Shown: piece after piece, positions 49,750-58,092 of the stretch | How the letters are laid out: every line of letters starts with the position of its first letter | Position numbering within the stretch: the stretch's first letter is position 1 | Source of the DNA: an uncultured Lachnospiraceae bacterium | Lineage (GTDB): Bacteria; Bacillota; Clostridia; Lachnospirales; Lachnospiraceae | Direction: 5' to 3' | Assembly: GCA_910585465.1 (NCBI GenBank) | Contig: CAJUEW010000003.1 | Location: forward strand, 239,113-303,112 | DNA length: 64,000 nt | Position numbers and translations under genes: made by a program | The notes under the pieces: model-generated | What the model was told of the DNA's origin: nothing | What the model saw: only the letters and a program-made list of their open reading frames with translations | Database searches by the model: none

Positions 49750-50280
49750 ATGCTTGCGGAAATTAAAGAACGGTTTCGGGGAAAATACCCTATGGGAAGC
49801 GCGAAAGAGCTGGAAGAAATGGAGCAGGCGCTTCTTTATTATGATAGCTTTGACAGTAAAGAAGCCCTTGTGCTTGGCAGTCAGGTGATACGCCAAAGTG
49901 AGAAATATGGAGAAGATATGGTGGTCCGTATCATCCGGCAAAGAGATCATGCGGTTATCTTTCAATATTTAGGCGATGCCTGCGGCCAGAGGAATCTTGA
50001 CTTTGCAGAGGCAAAGCAAAATACGGTGATAAAAACGGGGCATTGCAGCTTGTGGGCGCTTGTACAGGAGGAGACAGTGGGCGGTCTGGACATGGTATTT
50101 TCCGAGGACAGCGAATGTCTGCCTGCCGGGGGTGCATTTCCCATTTATGAGAAGGGAAAAATAGTGGCCATCCTGACAACAAGCGGGCTTCATGAGGGGA
50201 ATGATCACCGTGTGGTGGTGGCGGCACTTTGCGTTGTCCGGAGAAAAAGCGAGCCGCCTTTTCATGGCCTGATCGTATAA
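49750..50280 (+). CDS. HbpS/GlcG-like (UPF0303) protein
   Basis: 176 residues. The C-terminal half has GGAFPIYEKGKIVAILTTSGLHEGNDH, split here as GGAFPIYEKGKIVAILTTSG then LHEGNDHRVVV, typical of the heme-degrading domain/UPF0303 family, together with GHCSLWALVQ. Members bind small ligands or heme, and in carbohydrate loci their role is unclear. It lies 46 bp after the Gfo/Idh gene on the same strand. It ends facing the LysR gene. Confidence 0.8.
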   Translation: MLAEIKERFRGKYPMGSAKELEEMEQALLYYDSFDSKEALVLGSQVIRQSEKYGEDMVVRIIRQRDHAVIFQYLGDACGQRNLDFAEAKQNTVIKTGHCSLWALVQEETVGGLDMVFSEDSECLPAGGAFPIYEKGKIVAILTTSGLHEGNDHRVVVAALCVVRRKSEPPFHGLIV

Positions 50281-50304
50281 AGTAGCCGAAAACCCCCGGT
50301 GCTG

Positions 50305-51195
50305 TTACTTAACGTTATCTGACACAGGAGAGATCTGCTGAATGATTTTTAAAAATTCGTCAACATCTTCGGATGGATGTGGAGACGCAATGATTCCGTA
50401 GGAGCAGGTAAATATGTCGTCAAGAGGAATGGAAACAAGCCCCGGATGTACATTATTCCAACATTCCAAGGACAACAGAATAAAACCGCTGTCGGCACAG
50501 AGGTTGAACGTTTTCATATTATAGTAGGGAGGAATATCTTCAATCTGTATCTGAGGGTATTCTTCTTTTACTGTTTTCCGAATGGCATCATTGGCGTGGC
50601 TGGTTCCTTCCTTCATAATCTGGAGTGTTTCACCGGCAAGATCACAAAAATGCAGGGAGGTTCTCCCAGCAAGACGATGCTCCCTGCTCATGGATAGACA
50701 GAAACGGTAAAAACCAACCGGAATAAAATAAGGATTATAGGAACTCTTAAGCTGATGATCCATGGGGCCAATGAGAATGTCAAAGGAATCATCCAGATGC
50801 TGTTCATCATTCATGTATGGGACAACCTTCAGCCTGTATTGAGGATGTGGGCCCCGGATCTTATCCCAAAGCTCCATAAATGGGTAACAGGGATAGAGCG
50901 GAGAATTCCCTATGCGGATGATCTTTGGCGACGCAGCCTGGGCGTTCTGGATGCGTGAGATTGCCTCTTCTGAAAATTTCATGATTTTTTGGGTTTCTTC
51001 ATAGAGACACCGGCCGGCTGCAGTTGGAAGCACGCCGTGGCTGGAACGCTTGAAGAGGCTGACGCCAAGATGCGTTTCCAACTGATTCATCTGTTTGATA
51101 ATGGCGGTGTGGGTGATGAAAAGCTTTTCCGCAGCCTTGGAGAAGCTTCCGGTATCTACAACGGTCTTAAAGGTGAGCAGGGATTGATTGTACAT
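50305..51195 (-). CDS. LysR-family transcriptional regulator
   Basis: 296 residues from the ATG at 51195, chosen for AAAAGGAGTATGAT directly before it. The N-terminal winged helix is canonical (FKTVVDTGSFSKAAEKLFIT, then HTAIIKQMNQLETHLGVSLF). The effector domain begins near residue 90 with IIRIGNSPLYPCYPF. It is divergent from the beta-glucoside PTS gene, with an inverted repeat between them, so it most likely controls the PTS-GH1 cassette. Confidence 0.92.
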   Translation of the reverse strand: MYNQSLLTFKTVVDTGSFSKAAEKLFITHTAIIKQMNQLETHLGVSLFKRSSHGVLPTAAGRCLYEETQKIMKFSEEAISRIQNAQAASPKIIRIGNSPLYPCYPFMELWDKIRGPHPQYRLKVVPYMNDEQHLDDSFDILIGPMDHQLKSSYNPYFIPVGFYRFCLSMSREHRLAGRTSLHFCDLAGETLQIMKEGTSHANDAIRKTVKEEYPQIQIEDIPPYYNMKTFNLCADSGFILLSLECWNNVHPGLVSIPLDDIFTCSYGIIASPHPSEDVDEFLKIIQQISPVSDNVK

Positions 51196-51218
51196 ATCAT
51201 ACTCCTTTTGGCTGAAAC

Positions 51219-51243
51219 TTTTGGTTACAACCAGTGTACCAAA
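51219..51243. promoter_or_regulatory. Possible LysR operator
   Basis: TTTGGTTAC and GTACCAAA form an imperfect inverted repeat about 7 nt apart, 24 bp upstream of the LysR start codon and 110 bp before the PTS gene. Location and symmetry fit a LysR site for autoregulation and divergent activation. Confidence 0.4.
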
Positions 51244-51352
51244 TGGAAACTTCCGTGTCAAACAAATGGAGGTTAAAATAAGGATAAACAGAAACGAATC
51301 GCGTCCGGAAGCGGTTGTTTATAAACAGGAAAAAGGGTAGGAGGATTCTGAT

Positions 51353-53236
51353 ATGGCAGCATCAAAATATGACGAGCTGGCCGGGATGATACCGGAGCTG
51401 GTTGGCGGTTTGGATAATGTTACATTTTATACGCACTGTGTTACAAGGTTAAGATTTCAGATCAAGGATAAAAGTCTTGTGGATCTGAACAAAGTGAAAA
51501 AGGCTCCCGGTGTGAAGGGCGCCCAGTGGAGCGGCGATCAGCTTCAGATCATTATAGGCGGAGGAATTGAAGAAGCCTTTGAAGTCATTGGAAAAGCAAC
51601 CGGATTGGGAACACAGGGCGGCCCGGCAGAGCCATGGGAAGGAAAGAAAAAGTTTAATCCGGGTATTCTTCTGGAAATTATAGCGGGAAGTATTACACCG
51701 GTGGTTACCCTGCTGATTGGCACAGGTATGATTAAGATCATCATGCTGCTGGGGACAATGACTAATCTGATTGCGGCGGATGGTTCTACCTATCAGGTGC
51801 TTAGTTTTGTATCCGATTCTGCCTTCTATTTCCTGCCGGTGCTTGTGGGTCATGCGGCTGCGGCACGTCTGGGAATGAACCCTTATATAGGTGCATTTTT
51901 GGGAGCAATGCTGATTCATCCGGATTTTACTACAATGGTGGCCACAGGGGAGCCTATCCATGTATTCGGCCTTCCGGTTTACGCAGGGAGCTATTCCAGC
52001 TCCATCTTTCCGGCTATTTTATCCGTATGGGCGGCAAGTTACGTGGAAAAATTCGTGAAAAAACATTCACTTGAAATGCTGCGTTCCATTTTAGTACCGT
52101 TTTTAACGATTCTGGTTATGACGCCTGTATCCTTGTGTGCGCTCGCACCCTTAGGCGACGTACTGGGTACCTATTTATCTGCAGCAATTATATGGACTTA
52201 TGAGACGTTTGGGTTTATTGGCGTTGCCATCTTTACCGGGCTTCATCCCCTGCTTGTTATGACAGGTATGCAGCACGGCATGGGACCTTACCTTGTGGCA
52301 AGCCTGTCCGATCCCGGCTATGAAGCTCTGGCATCACCGGCAACCTTTATTGACAATATCAACATTGGTATTGCGGCATTGGCAGTCGGCATGAAATCAA
52401 AGATCCGCAGCGTGAAAACCAATGGAATTCCTTCCGGTATCACGGCAGTCGTAGGAGGTGTTACGGAGCCGGCCCTGTTTGGTACGGTATTGCAGTTTAA
52501 ACCGGTACTGATTGCGACCATGACTGGCGGCTTTATCGGCGGAGCCATTGCCGGCCTTGCCAAGTGTGTATGTTATGCATTTGCCGGAAGCTATGGTGTA
52601 TTTGGACTTGTTACCTTTATTGGGGATAAGGGAATGCCCAATTTCCTTTGGATGCTTGCGGCAGTGGGAGTTGGAGCGGTTGTAACATTTGTACTTACCA
52701 TGATTTTGTATAAGGATGATCCAGCAGAACTGGCAGAGGAAGCAGGAGCGGATGAGGCAGACGGTGACAGTACGGCGGAAAACACAGAAGCAGATTCTAA
52801 GATTGCTTCTCCGATTACAGGAGAAGTGAAGGCATTGACCGAATGTGAGGATGAAACCTTTGCAACAGGCGTACTTGGAAATGGTGTTTTGATTGAGCCT
52901 GCGGAAGGGAAGGTCTATGCGCCCTGTAACGGCAGGATTTCCAATCTTTTTGAGACCCTTCATGCTATAGGCATCGAAACAGCAGGCGGCGCAGAGCTTT
53001 TGATCCATATCGGAATGGATACGGTGGGATTAAACGGGGAAGGCTTTACGGCACATGTAAAAACGGGGGATTCCATCCAAAAAGGCCAGCTCCTGCTGGA
53101 GTTTGATATGGACTTTATCCTCTCAAAAGGGCTGCCGGTATCAACGCCGATTATTGTAACAAATTCTGATGACTATCCGAATATGAGCGCGGTCCTTGGA
53201 AAGGTTACCCATGGAGACAAAATATTAACATTATAG
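51353..53236 (+). CDS. Beta-glucoside PTS transporter, IIBCA fusion
   Basis: 627 residues. Domain order IIB-IIC-IIA: phosphorylatable Cys29 in THCVTRLRF; a IIC membrane domain of about ten segments (about 100-460); then a hydrophilic Glu/Asp-rich linker near 465-480; then glucose-type IIA with GVLGNGVLIEP and the active histidine in ELLIHIGMDTV near residue 551. It imports and phosphorylates an aryl- or di-beta-glucoside. GGTAGGAGGATTCTGAT precedes the start. The GH1 gene begins 25 bp downstream. No BglG-type antiterminator gene or site was seen, and the divergent LysR is the likely regulator. Confidence 0.94.
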   Translation: MAASKYDELAGMIPELVGGLDNVTFYTHCVTRLRFQIKDKSLVDLNKVKKAPGVKGAQWSGDQLQIIIGGGIEEAFEVIGKATGLGTQGGPAEPWEGKKKFNPGILLEIIAGSITPVVTLLIGTGMIKIIMLLGTMTNLIAADGSTYQVLSFVSDSAFYFLPVLVGHAAAARLGMNPYIGAFLGAMLIHPDFTTMVATGEPIHVFGLPVYAGSYSSSIFPAILSVWAASYVEKFVKKHSLEMLRSILVPFLTILVMTPVSLCALAPLGDVLGTYLSAAIIWTYETFGFIGVAIFTGLHPLLVMTGMQHGMGPYLVASLSDPGYEALASPATFIDNINIGIAALAVGMKSKIRSVKTNGIPSGITAVVGGVTEPALFGTVLQFKPVLIATMTGGFIGGAIAGLAKCVCYAFAGSYGVFGLVTFIGDKGMPNFLWMLAAVGVGAVVTFVLTMILYKDDPAELAEEAGADEADGDSTAENTEADSKIASPITGEVKALTECEDETFATGVLGNGVLIEPAEGKVYAPCNGRISNLFETLHAIGIETAGGAELLIHIGMDTVGLNGEGFTAHVKTGDSIQKGQLLLEFDMDFILSKGLPVSTPIIVTNSDDYPNMSAVLGKVTHGDKILTL

Positions 53237-53261
53237 TTTCTGGTAAAAGGAGAACGTGGTT

Positions 53262-54704
53262 ATGGCATTTAGAAATGATTTTTTATGGGGCGGAGCAACA
53301 GCGGCAAATCAAATAGAAGGCGCATGGGATGTGGACGGAAAGGGCGTTTCTGTATCCGATATGTGTACAAACGGTTCGTTGGATCATCCAAAACGCATTA
53401 CTGCAGTGATAGAACCCGGAACCCTGTATCCTTCCCACGAGGCGATTGATTTTTATCATCATTACGAAGAGGATATTGCTCTGATAGCGGAGATGGGCTT
53501 TAAGGTGTTCCGTATGTCCATCAACTGGACCAGAATCTTTCCCACCGGAATGGAAGAAAAGCCAAATGAAAAGGGCCTGGCATTTTATGATAAGGTATTT
53601 AACTGCTGCAGGCGGCACGGCATAGAGCCATTGGTGACCATTTCCCATTATGAGATGCCCTATGCACTGGTGGAAAAATACAACGGCTGGATCTCAAGGG
53701 AACTGATCGGCCTATATGAAAAATACTGCCATGTGATTTTTGAGAGATATCAAAATAAAGTAAAGTACTGGCTGACCTTCAATGAAATCAATTCCGGCAT
53801 GCTGCCTACGGGGAATGTACATTCTCTGGGTACGATACAGGGATTCAGCGGCTCATTTTTTGGGGTAAAGGATGATCCGAAGATCCGTCTGCAGGCGCTC
53901 CATCACCAGTTTATTGCATCGGCAAAGGTAGTAAAGTACGCACATGAGCATTATCCGCAGTTTCTGATGGGGAATATGATGTGCTGCATCGTTACCTATC
54001 CCTACACATGCGCGCCGGCGGATGTTATTGAAGCACAGCACTATTCCCAGTTTATCAACTGGTATTGCGCAGACGTGCAGTGTAAGGGAGAATATCCCTT
54101 TTACGCAAAGCGGATCTGGAAGGAATGTGATCTTTCCATGAAGTTTGAACCGGGTGATGAGGAGATCCTGAAAGAAGGAAAAGTAGATTTCTTTACATTC
54201 TCCTATTATTCCTCCGTATGCGTGGGAAAGGATGAAAATGCGGAGCAGGGTTCCGGAAATGTATTCGGTGGCTTGAAGAATCCGTACCTGCAAGTTTCTG
54301 ATTGGGGCTGGTCCATTGACGCGGAAGGACTGAGGTATGCACTTTGTGAAATCTACGACCGGTATCGTATTCCTGTTATGATTGTGGAAAATGGGCTGGG
54401 CGCCAATGACGCGGTAGAAGAAGACGGAAGCATCCATGATCCCTATCGGATCGAGTACATGAGAAAGCATATCGAACAGATGAAGCTGGCGGTGGAAGAG
54501 GACGGCGTGGATCTGATGGGGTATACTCCCTGGGGATGCATTGATCTGGTATCTCTGTCTACCGGAGAGATGGCAAAACGGTATGGAATGATCTATGTGA
54601 ATAAATTTGATGACGGCAGCGGCGATTTGTCCAGACAAAGGAAGGATTCTTTTTATTGGTATAAGAAAGTGATTGAGACAAATGGGGAGGATTTAAGAGA
54701 GTAA
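53262..54704 (+). CDS. GH1 6-phospho-beta-glucosidase
   Basis: 480 residues from the ATG at 53262; a GTG two codons earlier lies too close to the GGAG. N-terminus FLWGGATAANQIEGAWDVDG. The acid/base Glu is in TFNEINSG (near 175) and the nucleophile Glu in VENGLG (near 375). The C-terminal YTPWGCIDLVS segment is typical of enzymes for 6-phosphoglucosides. It cleaves the phosphorylated disaccharide delivered by the PTS protein. Confidence 0.94.
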   Translation: MAFRNDFLWGGATAANQIEGAWDVDGKGVSVSDMCTNGSLDHPKRITAVIEPGTLYPSHEAIDFYHHYEEDIALIAEMGFKVFRMSINWTRIFPTGMEEKPNEKGLAFYDKVFNCCRRHGIEPLVTISHYEMPYALVEKYNGWISRELIGLYEKYCHVIFERYQNKVKYWLTFNEINSGMLPTGNVHSLGTIQGFSGSFFGVKDDPKIRLQALHHQFIASAKVVKYAHEHYPQFLMGNMMCCIVTYPYTCAPADVIEAQHYSQFINWYCADVQCKGEYPFYAKRIWKECDLSMKFEPGDEEILKEGKVDFFTFSYYSSVCVGKDENAEQGSGNVFGGLKNPYLQVSDWGWSIDAEGLRYALCEIYDRYRIPVMIVENGLGANDAVEEDGSIHDPYRIEYMRKHIEQMKLAVEEDGVDLMGYTPWGCIDLVSLSTGEMAKRYGMIYVNKFDDGSGDLSRQRKDSFYWYKKVIETNGEDLRE

Positions 54705-54757
54705 ATGCAGGGCTGTTACTTGATGTGACAGCCCCGCATAGACAGAGGTAGTCTTTT

Positions 54758-55387
54758 ATGGAAAAAATGCTTGGTAATACGGCGGGAGAGGTAGTGATTG
54801 GCTGTAATGAATATCAGTCCATGAATGAGCTTGCTGTTCTAATGACCGGTTTTAGGCAGAAGTATCCGGCTGTCAGGTTTCAGATAAAAAGTGGAAACAA
54901 TGAAGAAATCAAGAAAATGCTGGAGGAAGATGAAATCGATGTGGGACTGGTATTGGGCCAGGAGGAAAAAGGATATTCCAGCATCAGGATGCAATGCAGG
55001 GAGGAGTGGGGCGTTCTTGTCCATGAGGATTCTTATCTGACAGAACATTTTTGTGTGCACTGGAAAGAACTGTCAAAAATCTCGCTTATTACTGTTGCAG
55101 ATGGGGATATCCGTCAGGAATTGTCCGGCTGGTCAGGAGAGGACGCAGAAGAAATGTCTCCATGTATCTGTTATCATTCTCTGCTTGATGTGGCACAGAT
55201 CGTACGGAGCGGGGAGGGAGTGGCGGTCTGCCAGAGGCCGGACTGCCACTTCGATAACCTTCGATTTCTGCCCTTTGAGCCAAGGCTTCGGATGCGGGCA
55301 TTTCTCTTATGGAAGAAAGAACGGAACTATGCGGATGCGGGCAGAACCTTTATTGAGTTTTTGAAAAGATGCAGAACAGACATATAA
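54758..55387 (+). CDS. Stand-alone LysR substrate-binding domain (HTH missing)
   Basis: 209 residues. It begins at GEVVIGCNEYQSMNELAVLM, which is the start of a LysR effector domain, and runs to the end of it, but no winged helix precedes it. A plausible ribosome binding site AGAGGTAGTCTTTT exists, so it may be translated. It could be the relic of a LysR gene whose first 90 codons were lost or a ligand-binding decoy. It lies 53 bp after GH1 on the same strand and could titrate the ligand or form heterodimers with the intact LysR at 50305; this is inference. Confidence 0.7.
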   Translation: MEKMLGNTAGEVVIGCNEYQSMNELAVLMTGFRQKYPAVRFQIKSGNNEEIKKMLEEDEIDVGLVLGQEEKGYSSIRMQCREEWGVLVHEDSYLTEHFCVHWKELSKISLITVADGDIRQELSGWSGEDAEEMSPCICYHSLLDVAQIVRSGEGVAVCQRPDCHFDNLRFLPFEPRLRMRAFLLWKKERNYADAGRTFIEFLKRCRTDI

Positions 55388-55400
55388 GGAGGGCAAATCC

Positions 55401-55470
55401 ATGAAAAAACAAGACGGGGACGGAGTATTTTGACCGTTCTACATTTGTTGCGGCACAGTTTGAGTTTTAA
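55401..55470 (+). other. Short coding-like remnant before the AKR fragment
   Basis: After GAGGGCAAATCC an ATG (55401) reads only ten codons, while the +1 frame from 55408 reads NKTGTEYFDRSTF and ends VAAQFEF with TAA at 55470. The C-terminal peptide looks like the end of a larger, unidentified gene joined to a foreign start. Confidence 0.3.
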
Positions 55471-55496
55471 TGCAACAAGAAAGGAGTTTTTGAAAG

Positions 55497-56144
55497 ATGA
55501 AGATTGGGACACTTGGTTTTGGGATGATGCGATTACCAGTGAAGAATAACAATTTTGAAAATATCGACTATGAAAAGTTAAATCCGATGGTGGATGCTTT
55601 CATGGAACCGGTAAAAGGCGGCGCTCTTGTGAAGCTGCCGCGGGAGGCGGAAAAAATATTGAAGGACAAATTGCCGGATGCATCCATTGTTTCGTGGGCG
55701 TTTCGTTTTTTGGCGTCCCTTGACGGCGTGATTACAACACTTTCCGGTATGTCCGAGCTTAACCAGGTGCAGGATAACATCAAGACCATGCAAGATGTGA
55801 AACCTCTTTCCGGGGAAGAAATGAAAACGCTGGAAAAGGCGATCCGAATTTACCGTGACAGTGCGCCCATCCCGACGGGAACGATTGAAAAATATAAAGG
55901 ACTGACCTATCATGGCATCTCGGCCACAGCGATTCTGGAAACTTACAGCATCTGCCAGATACAGCCGAATCCGGCTTTTGCTGATGACATTAATTATCCG
56001 GTGAATGCAATGGCGGAGAAGGCGCATATGGACTTTATCAGAGAGGAGCCTTTCCCGGAGGAAAAGGTATTTCTTCCTGATGGAACAGATGGGACGCCTT
56101 TGCTTAAGAAAGCTGAGGATTGGCTTCGGGAGCATCATTTTTAA
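55497..56144 (+). pseudogene. Aldo/keto reductase with central deletion and atypical C-terminus
   Basis: 216-codon open frame. Residues 1-37 (LGFGMMRLPVKNN, then PMVDAF) are the start of a clostridial aldo/keto reductase. Residue 38 on jumps to EPVKGGALVKLP, a segment that normally lies about 190 residues later, so the nicotinamide-binding Asp-Tyr-Lys-His tetrad region is absent. The usual cysteine-rich ferredoxin-like ending is also missing and replaced from about residue 130 by a sequence I do not recognise (YKGLTYHGISATAILETYSI). Reading frame and AAAGGAG site survive. It cannot be a working reductase. Confidence 0.6.
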
Positions 56145-56301
56145 GGAAAATATGGATTATACCAATGCCGGGATTAGGTTTTGCCGTTTTGGTGAAGAGA
56201 GACGAGGGATTTTTTGAAATATTCATCGTATTTGGTGTAGTTGTTTACTGCCATAAGGGTTTCCTTTATAGTATAGATCCAAGGGACAGGTGTATTTTAT
56301 A

Positions 56302-56667
56302 TCAGACTATTTTGTAACCAGCAGACGAAAGAATATTGATTGCTTTTTCGTAGTTTTCTTTTTTCGTCAAAATGTAGTCGGTGTTAAAAGTCGATATTGC
56401 AAAAATGGCTATCTCATTTTCTGCCAATAGTGTTGACAGCTTTGAAAGAATCCCTATCAGGGAAAAGTCTAAAACACCTTGAATACGAAATGCTTTCCAA
56501 CCGTCCTCACGTTCAATTACATTAGTGGGTGTATTTTCCGTGATACAGACCATGGAATTTTCTTCGTCGGTTTTTCCAACAAAACAGTATTTACTTTCAA
56601 AATCAACAAATGTATAATCTGCCACCTTGCATACAGAAAAGTCATAATTTATTTTTTTAATTTCCAT
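56302..56667 (-). CDS. Small ACT-domain protein
   Basis: 121 residues. GVLDFSLIGILSKLSTLLAENEIAIFAISTFNTDYIL reads as an ACT fold (split: GVLDFSLIGILSKL, then LAENEIAIFAISTFNTDYIL). It resembles the stand-alone ACT proteins annotated as amino-acid-binding. GGGGGCAGCAC before the start is a moderate ribosome binding site. No catalytic domain and no clear partner. The AT-rich codons match the older chromosome rather than the GC-rich cassette that follows. Confidence 0.8.
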   Translation of the reverse strand: MEIKKINYDFSVCKVADYTFVDFESKYCFVGKTDEENSMVCITENTPTNVIEREDGWKAFRIQGVLDFSLIGILSKLSTLLAENEIAIFAISTFNTDYILTKKENYEKAINILSSAGYKIV

Positions 56668-56822
56668 GTGCTGCCCCCTGTTTTCAATCTTGTCTGATAT
56701 ATGGAGTATAGCACAGATTTATGAAACTTTCCATACCGAGCAGTTATGATAAGCCTTAATAAAAAGGATGATTTTTTTAGCTATAAGTGTTACAAAAATG
56801 CTTGACCACAACAAAGTATGCC

Positions 56823-56879
56823 AAAAATCTGGGGGACTCCAAAAACCAAAGGAGACTTTCCAGATTTTTCTGTGTATAG
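56823..56879. terminator. Long hairpin upstream of the second RpiR gene
   Basis: AAAAATCTGG / CCAGATTTTT (10 bp) encloses an inner CTCC/GGAG stem. It has U/A runs on both sides and so can terminate either strand. It lies 110 bp upstream of the RpiR start and roughly marks the left border of the GC-rich cassette. Confidence 0.65.
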
Positions 56880-56988
56880 AGCGAGGGTGCCGCTCGTTTA
56901 TTTAATTTAATCATTTTGCGACACTCTTTTCAAAATCTTTATTTAGATGTAAAATAGCAAGAAATAACCATTCATGAGGTGAGCAGCC

Positions 56989-57918
56989 ATGTCACTTATT
57001 AATGAACTTAAAAATGCAACACGCCTTACTGAGCGCGAAAATGACATCCGGGATTACTTTCTGAATCATCCGGAACACATTATTGATATGTCTTGTAAAG
57101 ACGTTGGTGAGGCCACTTATTCCAGCGCCGCTACTGTCACCCGCTTTTGCAAAAAGTTTGACTGCAAGGGCTATCCGGACTTTAAACTCCGCTTCCTCAG
57201 CGATGTGAAGAGCAGGCAGTTTGTAAGCGAATCCAGCTCTGTCCAGCTTTCTGAACGGGAAAACATGATGACCCTCCTGCAAAAGGTAAGCCAAATCCAA
57301 GATCAAGTGATGGATGCGACCCGAAAGGCACTCTCACTGTCGCAGCTATTGCGAATCCAGCGGTTGCTGCTGGAGCATCCTTATATCGATTTTTATGCCT
57401 ACGACACCAACATTCACCTGGCCCGCTACGCCAGCAGCCAGTTTTTTCACGCTGGAAAAATCGCCGCTGCTTATTCGGAAACGGATGTACAGGTTCTCAA
57501 CACACTGATCAAGCTGCCGGGACACCTGGCCATCCTCATCAGCCACACGGGCGAAAACCGCAAGTTGATTGAGTTGGCCCGGCTGCTGCGCCGAAACAAA
57601 ACCAAATTGATTATCATTACCTCCGGGCGGGAAACCACACTGGGGCAGATGGCGGATGAATTTCTCTTTGCGCCGCGCCTTTCCACAGTAGGAGAATTGG
57701 AAACAGATAAGTTGGGAATTCCCGCCTTCTTCACGGCGACCAAGTATTTGCTGGATCTGATGTTTTCCATTGCATTCAGCGGGCGCTACACGGAAAATGT
57801 CTCTTTAAATCACCGGTATGACACCATTGGCGCGACCGCCTTCTGGGATCTGAACGAACCAACTACGCCAATTCCAGGTGAACCGGCACTTTCCACAAAA
57901 AATGGCAGCGATTTTTGA
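56989..57918 (+). CDS. MurR/RpiR-family regulator of the second beta-glucoside cassette
   Basis: 309 residues, with HTH (SYSSAATVTRFCKKFDCKGY-like: TYSSAATVTRFCKKFDCKGY) and a SIS domain (FYAYDTNIHLARYASSQFF, LAILISHTGENRKL). GAGGTGAGCAGCC precedes the start. Codon use is strongly GC-rich (CTG, GCC, CGC, ACC) compared with the ACT gene before it. It lies 174 bp before the PTS gene and likely represses it until a phospho-glucoside appears. Confidence 0.9.
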   Translation: MSLINELKNATRLTERENDIRDYFLNHPEHIIDMSCKDVGEATYSSAATVTRFCKKFDCKGYPDFKLRFLSDVKSRQFVSESSSVQLSERENMMTLLQKVSQIQDQVMDATRKALSLSQLLRIQRLLLEHPYIDFYAYDTNIHLARYASSQFFHAGKIAAAYSETDVQVLNTLIKLPGHLAILISHTGENRKLIELARLLRRNKTKLIIITSGRETTLGQMADEFLFAPRLSTVGELETDKLGIPAFFTATKYLLDLMFSIAFSGRYTENVSLNHRYDTIGATAFWDLNEPTTPIPGEPALSTKNGSDF

Positions 57919-58092
57919 TGCGTGAAACAGATTTTCACCGGCAGTACCAAAAATCTGGTTTTTTTTGAAAAGCATAACCAACCGAACTAACCTGCATTGC
58001 ACCTGTTTTGTTCAATATATATAATACAAACTGTCACTAGGGCGTTCCACCCGTTATTTTCAATAGAAACGAAAGAAAGAGGAGGTACAAAC

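Noticed and set aside
53853..54638. 261-codon minus-strand frame opposite GH1
   Set aside because: It is a shadow of the GH1 gene, which has both catalytic glutamates and a ribosome binding site.
56174..56254. 26-codon minus-strand frame with a weak ribosome binding site
   Set aside because: It starts MAVNNYTKYDEYFKKSL and looks coding-like, but it is too short and lacks a recognised family; possibly a remnant of a gene start.
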